Shown here: in pieces, positions 1-6,589 of the stretch
Layout: every line of letters begins with the position of its first letter
How positions within the stretch are numbered: position 1 is the first letter of the stretch
Source: Bacteroidales bacterium
GTDB taxonomy: Bacteria > Bacteroidota > Bacteroidia > Bacteroidales > UBA12077
NCBI GenBank assembly: GCA_030643125.1
Contig: DAOWML010000084.1
Coordinates: forward strand, 1 to 8,052
Length of the DNA: 8,052 nucleotides
Reading direction: 5' to 3'
The notes under the pieces: generated by a model
The model's database searches: none
Told to the model about the DNA's origin: nothing
Seen by the model: the letters and a program-made list of their open reading frames with translations, nothing else
Made by a program: the position numbers and the translations under genes

Positions 1-39
1 GGTACTACCACTTCAAAAGTTAGTGATATAGCAGATTAG
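1..39 (+). CDS. possible C-terminal tail of an upstream gene
   Basis: Reading from base 1, twelve sense codons (GTTTSKVSDIAD) end in TAG at 37-39. This could be the end of a gene that starts outside the window. The stretch is too short to show any domain or coding bias, so an open frame by chance is equally possible. No terminator-like hairpin follows it. Confidence 0.2.
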   Translation, partial: GTTTSKVSDIAD

Positions 40-195
40 TTATTATTGGCTATTTTAATAATTGCTTTTTAGTATTTTGGGTTAGAGGTGTAAAAATATT
101 CACCTTTTGGTACTGTTATTTTATTAATGAAATTTTAGTGAATTTGTATTGATATTCATAAGTTGTATTTTTCCGTTTTATAATTAATAAAAACC
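40..195 (+). promoter_or_regulatory. non-coding leader of the first sensor kinase
   Basis: This AT-rich stretch has stops in all frames and precedes the first kinase. TGAATTTG at 139-146 matches the Bacteroidota -7 element TAnnTTTG at seven of eight positions and lies about 50 bases before the start codon. I see no TTG at the expected 19-21 base distance upstream of it, so the promoter assignment is weak. The bases just before the ATG (AATAAAAACC) carry no Shine-Dalgarno, which is usual for this phylum. Confidence 0.25.
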
Positions 196-2289
196 ATGAG
201 TTTTATAAAGAAATTACTGTATCTGCTTGTTTTATTATTTGTGATAATTATAAACAATGAGATTATTGGTCAAACTATCCTTGATACCGATAGTCTAAAA
301 AATATTTTATTAACCCAAAATAATGATACCGCAAAAGTTAAAACATTAATTTTGCTATCAAGCGAAATTATTAATACTGATCCTCTGGACGCAAATAAAT
401 ATGTTAACTCTGCACTCAACTTATCAAATAGACTAAAATATGCGCCTGGAATAATTGATGCACTTTATATTAAATCTACAATATATAAACTAACAGGTGA
501 ATATGATTCAGCAATTTTATTTAATGACAAAGCTATTTATCTTAGTGATTCCATTAACGACTTAAAAAGAATGGCTGATAATATTTCATTACAAGGGAGA
601 TTAATCTCCCGAACTATTAGCCCGAAAGCTGCGAGAATTTATTATTTGAAAAGTCTTGATATTTATATAGAATTAAACGACTCTTTAGGAATGGCTAATT
701 CTTTTAATAGTATCGGGGCAATTTATTTAGAGCAGGCTATATACGATTCAGCAATTTATTATTTCCTTAAAAGTATAAAACTATCCGAGCAAATAGAATA
801 TTACAAGGGATTGGGAAAAGCATTTATGAACATTGGGGTTGCATACCATAGAATAAAAGAATTAAATAAAGCCAAATCCTATTTGTTAAAAAGTATTTCT
901 ATAAATAAAAAAAACAATCAATTGAAGCTTATCGGATTTGCATATAATAACTTAGGAAATCTATCCGATGATGAAAATGATTACGATACAGCACTTGTTT
1001 ATTATAATAAAGCACTAAATATTTATAATGAAATCAATTATTTACGCAGTATTCCAAATATATATAATAATATCGGAAATATATATGTAGATAAAAAGGA
1101 GTATTCAAATGCATTATCATATTATAAAAAAGCAAAAAATATTTATGAGGAAATCGGCAATAAGGATGGGTTTATTGCGGCTTATAAAAACGAAGCTTTG
1201 ATTTACGGACGCTTTAAGAATTATGATAAAGCTCTCAAAATTTATGATTCATGTCTCGTTTTGGCAAAAAATATAAATTCTGTTTACCGGATGCGCGAAA
1301 TCTACAACAACATATTTAGTACCTATAAATTAAAGCATGATTATAAAAATGCTTTCGATTATTACATTATATATAACAAGTTTACAGATTCCATTTTCAA
1401 TATTGAAAAAACAAGAACAATTACCGATCTTACATTAAAATATGAAAAAGAAAAAGACCAGGCCACAATATTAGTTTTGGAGAATGAAAATCTTGGGAAA
1501 AGCCTTGATTTAAAAAAACGTACAAATCAACGAAATATTTATTTGTTCACAGGGCTGGGATCAATAGTGATAGTTTTATTTTTATTAATTTTTTACCGCC
1601 ATAAAGCCAGGAAGGATGAGATTATCTCAAAACAAAAAATTCGTCAGTTAGAAGAAGAAAAAAAATTACTTGCCGCAAAATCCATTGTTGAGGGTCAGGA
1701 AGAAGAGCGCAAACGAATAGCCAAAGAACTGCACGATGGATTGGGTGTCTTGCTCTCTACAGCCAAAATGCAATTTACAACAATAAAAGATAAAAGTCCT
1801 GAAAACAAACCACTCATTGACAGAGCAACGAAATTGCTGGAACAGGCAGCAGGTGATGTGAGAAGAATATCTCATAATATGATGCCCGGATTATTAACCA
1901 GGTTTGGACTGTATGAAGCCGTTGAAGACCTGATAGATGAACTGGATGCAACTGAAGGATTGCACGCAATATGCGAAATTAAAGGAGATACAAAAAGGCT
2001 ACTTGAAAATACTGAAATCATGTTGTATCGTGTAATACAGGAAATGGTTAATAACACCCTGAAACATGCTAAAGCCAAAAATATTTCATTGAATATAAAT
2101 ATTCTGCCGGATAAATTGAATATTCAGTATTCTGATGATGGAAAAGGATTTGATGTGGAAGAAAAGATTGAATCCAAATCAATTGGGTTGACAAGTATAA
2201 AATCGAGAGTGAAATTTTTGGAAGGCGAATTGAGCACTGAATCTAAGCCAGGCGCTGGTGTTAGCTATTTTATGCAAATACCTATATAG
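196..2289 (+). CDS. TPR-containing membrane sensor histidine kinase (HisKA_3 type), copy 1
   Basis: Predicted sensor of a two-component system, autophosphorylating on His and passing phosphate to a LuxR-type regulator. Layout: signal peptide at about 1-25 (KK then a long hydrophobic run, possible cleavage IIG/QT); about eight TPR-like helix pairs at 85-400 with a spacing near 40 residues (recurrent YDSAI, YxKAL, GNIY patterns); a charged coiled coil at 412-440; one membrane helix at about 448-467; a second coiled coil at 475-495; a HisKA_3 H-box with phosphoacceptor His513 in ELHDGLG; and a HATPase domain at 605-696 with N-box Asn619/Asn620, G1 box DDGKGF (647-652) and G2 around Gly664. Signal peptide plus internal helix place the TPR domain in the periplasm. 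The position four after Asp514 is Val, where NarX/DesK relatives have Gln. The signal sensed is unknown. The family call is firm; the partner regulator is inferred from the two regulator genes downstream. Confidence 0.93.
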   Translation: MSFIKKLLYLLVLLFVIIINNEIIGQTILDTDSLKNILLTQNNDTAKVKTLILLSSEIINTDPLDANKYVNSALNLSNRLKYAPGIIDALYIKSTIYKLTGEYDSAILFNDKAIYLSDSINDLKRMADNISLQGRLISRTISPKAARIYYLKSLDIYIELNDSLGMANSFNSIGAIYLEQAIYDSAIYYFLKSIKLSEQIEYYKGLGKAFMNIGVAYHRIKELNKAKSYLLKSISINKKNNQLKLIGFAYNNLGNLSDDENDYDTALVYYNKALNIYNEINYLRSIPNIYNNIGNIYVDKKEYSNALSYYKKAKNIYEEIGNKDGFIAAYKNEALIYGRFKNYDKALKIYDSCLVLAKNINSVYRMREIYNNIFSTYKLKHDYKNAFDYYIIYNKFTDSIFNIEKTRTITDLTLKYEKEKDQATILVLENENLGKSLDLKKRTNQRNIYLFTGLGSIVIVLFLLIFYRHKARKDEIISKQKIRQLEEEKKLLAAKSIVEGQEEERKRIAKELHDGLGVLLSTAKMQFTTIKDKSPENKPLIDRATKLLEQAAGDVRRISHNMMPGLLTRFGLYEAVEDLIDELDATEGLHAICEIKGDTKRLLENTEIMLYRVIQEMVNNTLKHAKAKNISLNINILPDKLNIQYSDDGKGFDVEEKIESKSIGLTSIKSRVKFLEGELSTESKPGAGVSYFMQIPI
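1852..1928 (+). repeat. near-identical DNA patch A shared by the two kinase genes (copy 1)
   Basis: Bases 1852-1928 match 4435-4511 with two differences, at 1887 and 1920. The patch encodes GDVRRISHNMMPGLL and following residues, between the H-box and the ATPase domain. Codons on either side differ at many third positions, so identity is patchy rather than uniform. Confidence 0.85.
2033..2090 (+). repeat. near-identical DNA patch B shared by the two kinase genes (copy 1)
   Basis: Bases 2033-2090 match 4616-4673 with one difference, at 2071 (A here, G in the other copy). The patch covers the N-box of the ATPase domain (IQEMVNNTLKHA and following). Confidence 0.85.
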
Positions 2290-2412
2290 ATATAAAAATT
2301 ATATGAATGAAAAAAATCCTGAATAAATTGAAATGGATTAATATTTTTATTACCTTAGAGCACTTATTTTTAAAATTCATTTTATTGTTTAACCAAAATA
2401 AAAATTAATATT

Positions 2413-2724
2413 ATGGAATTTTATAAACCAAGAGTAGATTTGTATAAAAGAGTTCATAGTGCACCTATGACTATGAAAATTCATGTAGTTGTGAGAGTTG
2501 AAGCAGGTAAGAAATTAACTAAAGACCCAGCTGATGATCCTGCAGTGGGTACAAGTATAACTTACCTGAGATATAAAATTGAAGATGACGCAGCTATACT
2601 TAAAGAATATTATGCTTCTTTTGAAGAGGAATTTAATTGGGATGGAGAACCTCATACAGTTGAAACATATATTGCCGGAGGAGGACAATCTGAAGATTCA
2701 GTCAACAATGCCGAGCCATATTAG
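2413..2724 (+). CDS. hypothetical protein, 103 aa, between the two kinases
   Basis: I do not recognise this protein. It begins MEFYKPRVDLYKRV and has no signal peptide, membrane helix or cysteine, so it is probably cytoplasmic. It is acidic overall, especially in the second half (residues 57-75 and the tail). Residues 20-30 (MKIHVVVRVEA) look like a beta strand, followed by a polar Asp/Pro loop (KDPADDPAVGTS), a second strand, a helix-like stretch (DDAAILKEYYASFEEEF) and a Gly-rich tail (AGGGQSEDS). It lies 123 bases after kinase 1 and 45 bases before kinase 2, on the same strand, with no visible terminator on either side, so co-transcription with kinase 2 is likely. TATTTTTA at 2365-2372 resembles a -7 element, but no matching TTG lies upstream. 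Its place inside a duplicated signalling locus suggests a linked role, but nothing in the sequence states one. The frame looks real because of its length and mixed amino acid use. Confidence 0.7.
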   Translation: MEFYKPRVDLYKRVHSAPMTMKIHVVVRVEAGKKLTKDPADDPAVGTSITYLRYKIEDDAAILKEYYASFEEEFNWDGEPHTVETYIAGGGQSEDSVNNAEPY

Positions 2725-2769
2725 GATTATGCTTTAGTATTAAATAATTTTTTATATAATAACAATAAT

Positions 2770-4875
2770 ATGAACTTCAAATTAACAAAATGGATTTGGG
2801 GAATTAGGATTGCTTTATCTATTATTATTTCATTAGCTCAACAAGTACATCTTAATGCCGAAAGTGCTACCAACGACAGTTTGGTAAAACTTGTTAATAT
2901 TGCAGAAGACGATACAAATAAAGTGAATCTTCTTATTCAATTAAGCAAATCATATTATTATACAGATTATAATCAGGCACTGGTTCATTGCAAATCATAT
3001 TTAAAATTATCTGATGAATTGGATTTTGACAAAGGAAAGCTAATTGCCTACTCAGAATTAGGAATTATTTACAAAAATATTGGTGAACCTGACTCAGCTT
3101 TGTATTATATTAAAAAGTCAATTGAGGTTGGTGAAATGCTCGGTAGTAAAAAACAACTGATTAGAAATTATAATGTATATGGAAGTCTGTTAAGAAGAAA
3201 AGGTTATTATTCGTCAGCATTGGATTGTCATTATAAAAGTCTTGCATTAAGTCAACAGGTTGATGATAAATATGAAATAGCAAATACCTACATTTTCATT
3301 GCTATTATCTATAGTAATAAGTTGAATTACGATACTGCAATAATATACTATTACAAAAGCATGAGGATGTATGAAGAGTTGGAGAACAATCAAAAAATTG
3401 GAATTGCATTGCTCAACATCGGGGACATTTACAAGAATCTTCATGATTATAGTAAAGCTAAAGAGAAATATAAAAATGGGTTACTACTTTTTGAAGAACA
3501 GGGTGATTTGAGAAATATAGGCCTTTCATTTAACAAAATTGGTATAGTATATTCAAAATTTGGGAAATATGATTCGGCCTTATATTATTACCGGATATGC
3601 CAAACATTTTACGATAGTATTAAAAACATATCTGGTATTGCACATTGCAATATTGATATTAGCAATATTTTTTATTATTGGGGCATGTATGACTCAGCAT
3701 ACATTTATCTGAGCAAAGCTAAAAATACATTTAAACAAATGGGCTTTAAAAGGGGGTATTTGAAGACTTTGATAAATCTTGCTAATTTGTATTCAAAAAA
3801 AGGCCAGCTAAATACTTCCCTGAAAATTTACGATACTTGCCAGGAGATTGCTTCCCAGGTTAGTCCATATTCTTTATTGAATGTTTATTCAAATGTTTTA
3901 AATATTTACAAAGATTTAGGTAATTATAAAAAAGCATTTGAATACCAAACAAAATATCTTGAAATTAACGATTCTGTTTTTCAGCTTGAAAAGGCAAAAA
4001 CTATTACAGACTTAGAACTAAAATACGAAAAGAAAAAGGATCAGGCGCGGATATTAGAATTGGAGAATGAAAACCTTGTTAAAAGCCTTGATTTGAGAAA
4101 ACGTACCAACCAACGAAATATTTACTTGTTCACTGGGCTGGCATCAATAGTAATAGTTTTGTTTTTATTAATTTTTTATCGCTTTAAAGCCAGGAAGGAT
4201 AAAATTATTGCTGAACAGAAAATTCGTCAATTAGAAGAAGAAAAGAAATTGCTTGCTGCCAAATCTATTGTAGAAGGTCAGGATGAAGAACGTAAAAGAA
4301 TTGCAAAAGACCTGCACGACGGATTGGGCGTTTTGCTCTCTGCAACTAAAATATCGTTTTCTGCTATAAAAGACAAAAGCCCTGAAAATAGACCACTTAT
4401 TGACAAGGCAACTAAATTGCTTGATCAGGCAGCCGGTGATGTGAGAAGAATATCTCATAATATGATGCCGGGATTATTAACCAGGTTTGGACTGTATGAA
4501 GCTGTTGAAGATTTATTGGAACAGCTAGGTGAAACCGAAGAATTAAATACAATATGTAATATTACGGGTGACACAAAACGTATGCCCGAAAATACAGAAA
4601 TAATGCTATATCGGATAATACAGGAAATGGTTAATAACACCCTGAAACATGCTGAAGCCAAAAATATTTCATTTAATATGAATATTCTCCCTGAATTTGT
4701 AAAGATTAATTATTCAGACGATGGCAAAGGATTTGATGTGGAAGAAAAAATGGAATCGAAATCAATTGGTTTAAGCGGAATACGATCAAGAGTAAATTTT
4801 TTAACCGGTGAAATTAACATTGAGTCATCACCTGCAAAAGGTGTGAATTATTATATTAAAATTCCAACTATATAG
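2770..4875 (+). CDS. TPR-containing membrane sensor histidine kinase (HisKA_3 type), copy 2
   Basis: Paralogue of the kinase at 196-2289 with the same architecture: signal peptide (hydrophobic 11-23, possible cleavage LNA/ES near 30); TPR-like repeats at about 48-400 (for example YDTAIIYYYKSM, YDSALYYYRI); coiled coil at 415-443; one membrane helix at 451-470; second coiled coil at 478-498; H-box DLHDGLG with phosphoacceptor His516; HATPase at 608-699 with Asn622/Asn623, DDGKGF at 650-655 and the G2 Gly at 667. From TITDL (411) to near the end it aligns without gaps to copy 1 at an offset of three residues and is very similar. The TPR half shares the pattern but much less sequence. The residue four after Asp517 is Val instead of the Gln of the HDxxxQ phosphatase motif. 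It ends 44 bases before the first regulator gene, so it is the most likely partner of that regulator. The ligand is unknown. Confidence 0.93.
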   Translation: MNFKLTKWIWGIRIALSIIISLAQQVHLNAESATNDSLVKLVNIAEDDTNKVNLLIQLSKSYYYTDYNQALVHCKSYLKLSDELDFDKGKLIAYSELGIIYKNIGEPDSALYYIKKSIEVGEMLGSKKQLIRNYNVYGSLLRRKGYYSSALDCHYKSLALSQQVDDKYEIANTYIFIAIIYSNKLNYDTAIIYYYKSMRMYEELENNQKIGIALLNIGDIYKNLHDYSKAKEKYKNGLLLFEEQGDLRNIGLSFNKIGIVYSKFGKYDSALYYYRICQTFYDSIKNISGIAHCNIDISNIFYYWGMYDSAYIYLSKAKNTFKQMGFKRGYLKTLINLANLYSKKGQLNTSLKIYDTCQEIASQVSPYSLLNVYSNVLNIYKDLGNYKKAFEYQTKYLEINDSVFQLEKAKTITDLELKYEKKKDQARILELENENLVKSLDLRKRTNQRNIYLFTGLASIVIVLFLLIFYRFKARKDKIIAEQKIRQLEEEKKLLAAKSIVEGQDEERKRIAKDLHDGLGVLLSATKISFSAIKDKSPENRPLIDKATKLLDQAAGDVRRISHNMMPGLLTRFGLYEAVEDLLEQLGETEELNTICNITGDTKRMPENTEIMLYRIIQEMVNNTLKHAEAKNISFNMNILPEFVKINYSDDGKGFDVEEKMESKSIGLSGIRSRVNFLTGEINIESSPAKGVNYYIKIPTI
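4435..4511 (+). repeat. near-identical DNA patch A shared by the two kinase genes (copy 2)
   Basis: Partner of 1852-1928, with two differences over 77 bases. It lies at the equivalent place in the second kinase, between H-box and ATPase domain. Confidence 0.85.
4616..4673 (+). repeat. near-identical DNA patch B shared by the two kinase genes (copy 2)
   Basis: Partner of 2033-2090, with one difference over 58 bases, covering the N-box codons of the ATPase domain. Confidence 0.85.
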
Positions 4876-4886
4876 AATAAAATTAT

Positions 4887-4894
4887 TATATTTG
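4887..4894 (+). promoter_or_regulatory. possible -7 element before regulator 1
   Basis: TATATTTG is an exact match to the Bacteroidota -7 consensus TAnnTTTG and lies 25 bases before the ATG at 4920. No TTG is found 19-21 bases upstream, where the coding end of kinase 2 lies, so it may be a chance match in AT-rich DNA. If real, regulator 1 could be transcribed without the kinases. Confidence 0.3.
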
Positions 4895-4919
4895 AAAAAT
4901 AATTAAAACATAAAAAGCC

Positions 4920-5558
4920 ATGATAAAAGTTTTAATTGCCGACGACCACCAACTTCTCATTGAGGGTTTAAAAGCTACCCTCTATGACATTCAGGATATT
5001 ACAGTAGTTGCAGAGGCCAGTGATGGATACCAGGTTTTAAAAATCTTGGAATCACAAACTAAAGTGGATGTGATTTTAATGGATATCAACATGCCAAAAC
5101 TTGACGGACTTGAATGTACTAAAATGGTTAGCAAAAAATTTCCCGATGTTAAGGTGATTGCACTTACGCAGTATAGCGAAAAACGTTTTGTGAAAAGGAT
5201 GATAAAATATGGGGCATCCGGTTATTTATTAAAAGATACCAGCCAGCATATTTTAGAAACTGCTATAAAAAAAGTGTATGACGGTGGAAAATATTTTTGC
5301 GATCAACTTACTCTTCAATTGGTAAATCTGGAACTAAAAACGGAAGATACGAAATCATTATTCCCGAAATTGACTAAAAGAGAAATAGAAATTCTTGATC
5401 TTATTGGTAAAGAGTTTTCCAGTACCGAAATTGCCGGGAGACTCTATATAAGCTTCCACACAGTTGAAAGCCATCGCTCAAATCTGATGTTAAAAGCCGG
5501 TGTAAAAAATACAGCAGGATTAGTTCGCTGGGCAGTTAGAAATGATCTAATCGAATAA
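4920..5558 (+). CDS. LuxR/NarL-family response regulator, copy 1
   Basis: Cytoplasmic DNA-binding response regulator of 212 aa, a full-length member of the family. The receiver domain (about 1-118) has the acidic pair Asp8/Asp9, phosphoacceptor Asp55 in LMDINMP, Thr83 in ALTQ and Lys105 in YLLKD. The C-terminal LuxR-type helix-turn-helix (about 148-208) begins LTKREIEILDLI and has the scaffold and recognition helices around STEIAGRLYISFHTVESHRSNL, ending in VKNTAGLVRWAVRNDLIE. It follows kinase 2 after 44 bases on the same strand, which makes that kinase the natural donor. The transmitters of both kinases are so alike that cross-phosphorylation is plausible. A second, closely similar regulator follows. 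The start at 4920 puts the acidic pair at the normal distance from the N-terminus. The target genes are unknown. Confidence 0.95.
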   Translation: MIKVLIADDHQLLIEGLKATLYDIQDITVVAEASDGYQVLKILESQTKVDVILMDINMPKLDGLECTKMVSKKFPDVKVIALTQYSEKRFVKRMIKYGASGYLLKDTSQHILETAIKKVYDGGKYFCDQLTLQLVNLELKTEDTKSLFPKLTKREIEILDLIGKEFSSTEIAGRLYISFHTVESHRSNLMLKAGVKNTAGLVRWAVRNDLIE

Positions 5559-5569
5559 TTGCTATTCAT

Positions 5570-5600
5570 TTGCCGATATTCTGAAAATTCATTATTTTTA
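5570..5600 (+). promoter_or_regulatory. candidate promoter of regulator 2
   Basis: TTG at 5570-5572 and TATTTTTA at 5593-5600 are separated by 20 bases. This fits the Bacteroidota promoter pattern (TTG near -33, TAnnTTTG near -7) with one mismatch in the last base. The ATG of regulator 2 lies 28 bases downstream. The region is very AT-rich, so the match could be chance, but the spacing is right. It would let regulator 2 be expressed apart from the rest of the locus. Confidence 0.4.
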
Positions 5601-5628
5601 CAATTTTATTTATTATAAGAATTGCAAA

Positions 5629-6264
5629 ATGATAGATGTTCTTATAGCAGATGATCACCAGCTTCTGATTGATGGTATTAAAACCACCCTTGATGATGTG
5701 CCTGATATAAATATTGTAGCAGAAGCTAATAACGGGCTTCAGGTGCTTAAGATTTTACAATCGAAAAAGATTGATGTTATCATTATGGATATTAATATGC
5801 CGCAAATGGATGGGCTTGACTGTACAAAGGCTGTTTGTAAAAAATATCCCGATACAAAGGTTGTTGCTCTTTCGCAGTTTGATGAAAAGCGTTTTGTTAA
5901 AAAGATGGTGAAAAATGGTGCATCTGGTTATTTGTTAAAAGATTCAGGTAAAGACGAAATTGTTGCTGCTATCAGGAAAATAAATTCTGGCGAAAAATAC
6001 TTTTGTGAAAGGCTCTCTATTAATATAATCAATCGTGAACTTAGTACACTTGATTCAAAATCTTTATTTCCACAATTAACCGACAGGGAAATTGAAGTAT
6101 TAAAACTGATTTGCAAAGAGTTCTCAAGCCCGGAGATAGCCGACAGCCTCTTTATTAGTGATAAAACGGTGGAGAATCACCGTGCAAACCTAATAGCTAA
6201 AGCCGGTGTAAAAAACACTGCCGGACTTGTTCGGTGGGCTGTAGAAAATGATTTTGTGGATTAA
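5629..6264 (+). CDS. LuxR/NarL-family response regulator, copy 2
   Basis: Paralogue of the regulator just upstream, 211 aa. The receiver domain (1-117) has Asp8/Asp9, phosphoacceptor Asp54 in IMDINMP, Ser82 in ALSQ (Thr in copy 1) and Lys104 in YLLKD. The LuxR helix-turn-helix (147-207) begins LTDREIEVLKLI and contains SPEIADSLFISDKTVENHRANL. The recognition-helix stretch TVExHRxN is shared with copy 1, and the tail VKNTAGLVRWAVxND is almost the same, so the two may bind similar sites or form mixed dimers. The gap from copy 1 is 70 bases and holds a candidate promoter. No kinase gene follows, so its phosphate donor is probably one of the two kinases upstream, perhaps copy 1. That pairing is inferred from the matching two-plus-two layout only. 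Confidence 0.94.
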   Translation: MIDVLIADDHQLLIDGIKTTLDDVPDINIVAEANNGLQVLKILQSKKIDVIIMDINMPQMDGLDCTKAVCKKYPDTKVVALSQFDEKRFVKKMVKNGASGYLLKDSGKDEIVAAIRKINSGEKYFCERLSINIINRELSTLDSKSLFPQLTDREIEVLKLICKEFSSPEIADSLFISDKTVENHRANLIAKAGVKNTAGLVRWAVENDFVD

Positions 6265-6343
6265 ACCTGTAGAAAAAAGGATTATAAAACAATACCACAA
6301 AATAATAGACTGTACCTGTGTTCTAATTTCTTTGTAAGTTCCT

Positions 6344-6361
6344 TTTAACAGGTTTGTTAAA
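6344..6361. repeat. 18-bp palindrome TTTAACA-GGTT-TGTTAAA
   Basis: Seven-base arms TTTAACA (6344-6350) and TGTTAAA (6355-6361) flank GGTT. The stem is AT-rich and not followed by a T-run, so it is a poor terminator. It could be a binding site for a dimeric regulator. It lies 80 bases after the regulator 2 stop. Such a palindrome can arise by chance in AT-rich DNA. Confidence 0.4.
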
Positions 6362-6480
6362 TTTAGTACTCATTTGATCAGTTTTACGCCAGAATATTTC
6401 TTCACTTTTTTGTAAAAATTAAAACAAATCTTTTTTGTCATTTATTAAATGACTGTTATCCAATGACTTTTGATTTTCGT

Positions 6481-6524
6481 ATAGGGGAAAACCCCTATTT
6501 TTTTTTCTAGGGGTTTTCCCCTAT
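6481..6524. repeat. 17-bp perfect inverted repeat with nested palindromic arms
   Basis: The left arm 6481-6497 (ATAGGGGAAAACCCCTA) is the exact reverse complement of the right arm 6508-6524, with a 10-base loop of nine T and one C. Each arm is itself a palindrome, TAGGGG-N4-CCCCTA, with AAAA in the left centre and TTTT in the right. The RNA can fold either as one 17-bp hairpin or as two 6-bp hairpins. As DNA it offers two equal dimer sites about 26 bp apart, centre to centre. G/C tracts like these stand out in this AT-rich intergenic region. Confidence 0.9.
6482..6506 (+). terminator. possible rho-independent terminator (left half of the nested repeat)
   Basis: The first small hairpin, TAGGGG-AAAA-CCCCTA (6482-6497), is followed directly by nine T (6498-6506), the classic layout of an intrinsic terminator on the + strand. 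It would end transcripts coming from regulator 2. The stem has only six pairs, four of them G-C. On the - strand no T-run follows. The longer hairpin of 6481-6524 competes with it and would put the T-run in its loop. Confidence 0.45.
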
Positions 6525-6545
6525 GGTTTTTCAGTTTACTGGTAT

Positions 6546-6553
6546 TACTTTTC
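6546..6553 (+). promoter_or_regulatory. possible -7 element of the small membrane protein gene
   Basis: TACTTTTC matches TAnnTTTG at all but the last base and lies 36 bases before the ATG at 6590. At the right distance upstream the sequence is ATG (6523-6525) rather than TTG, and this overlaps the end of the nested inverted repeat. A factor bound to the repeat would therefore touch the -33 region. The promoter itself is weakly supported. Confidence 0.3.
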
Positions 6554-6589
6554 ACAACTGAAATTAGGTAAGAATATCGAATAATTAAT

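Larger units (their letters stand above)
6265..6589. other. 325-base non-coding region with several inverted repeats
   Basis: No credible coding frame was found. It holds an 18-bp palindrome at 6344-6361, the heptamer AATGACT twice (6448-6454 and 6462-6468), a large nested inverted repeat at 6481-6524, and a weak promoter-like element before the small gene at 6590. The region is likely regulatory: the 3' end of the regulator 2 transcript and the control region of the small membrane protein. Confidence 0.6.

Noticed and set aside
1666..2078. Open frames on the - strand inside kinase 1 (1666-1875 and 1872-2078), with similar ones in kinase 2 (4231-4458 and 4455-4661)
   Set aside because: They recur in both kinases only because the coding strand there is conserved. 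They have no leader or family features and overlap the essential H-box and ATPase codons.
2365..2372. TATTTTTA as a promoter for the 103-aa gene
   Set aside because: There is no TTG at the right spacing, and such strings are frequent in this AT-rich DNA.
2304..2412. Short ATG-initiated frames after kinase 1
   Set aside because: They stop within a few codons and have no coding character.
5928..6116. Open frame of 62 codons on the - strand inside regulator 2
   Set aside because: It lies fully within a clear regulator gene and shows no recognisable domain.
6263..6355. AAACCTGT (6263-6270) and ACAGGTTT (6348-6355) as arms of a large hairpin
   Set aside because: Eight-base arms 77 bases apart are expected by chance, and the right arm overlaps a better local palindrome.
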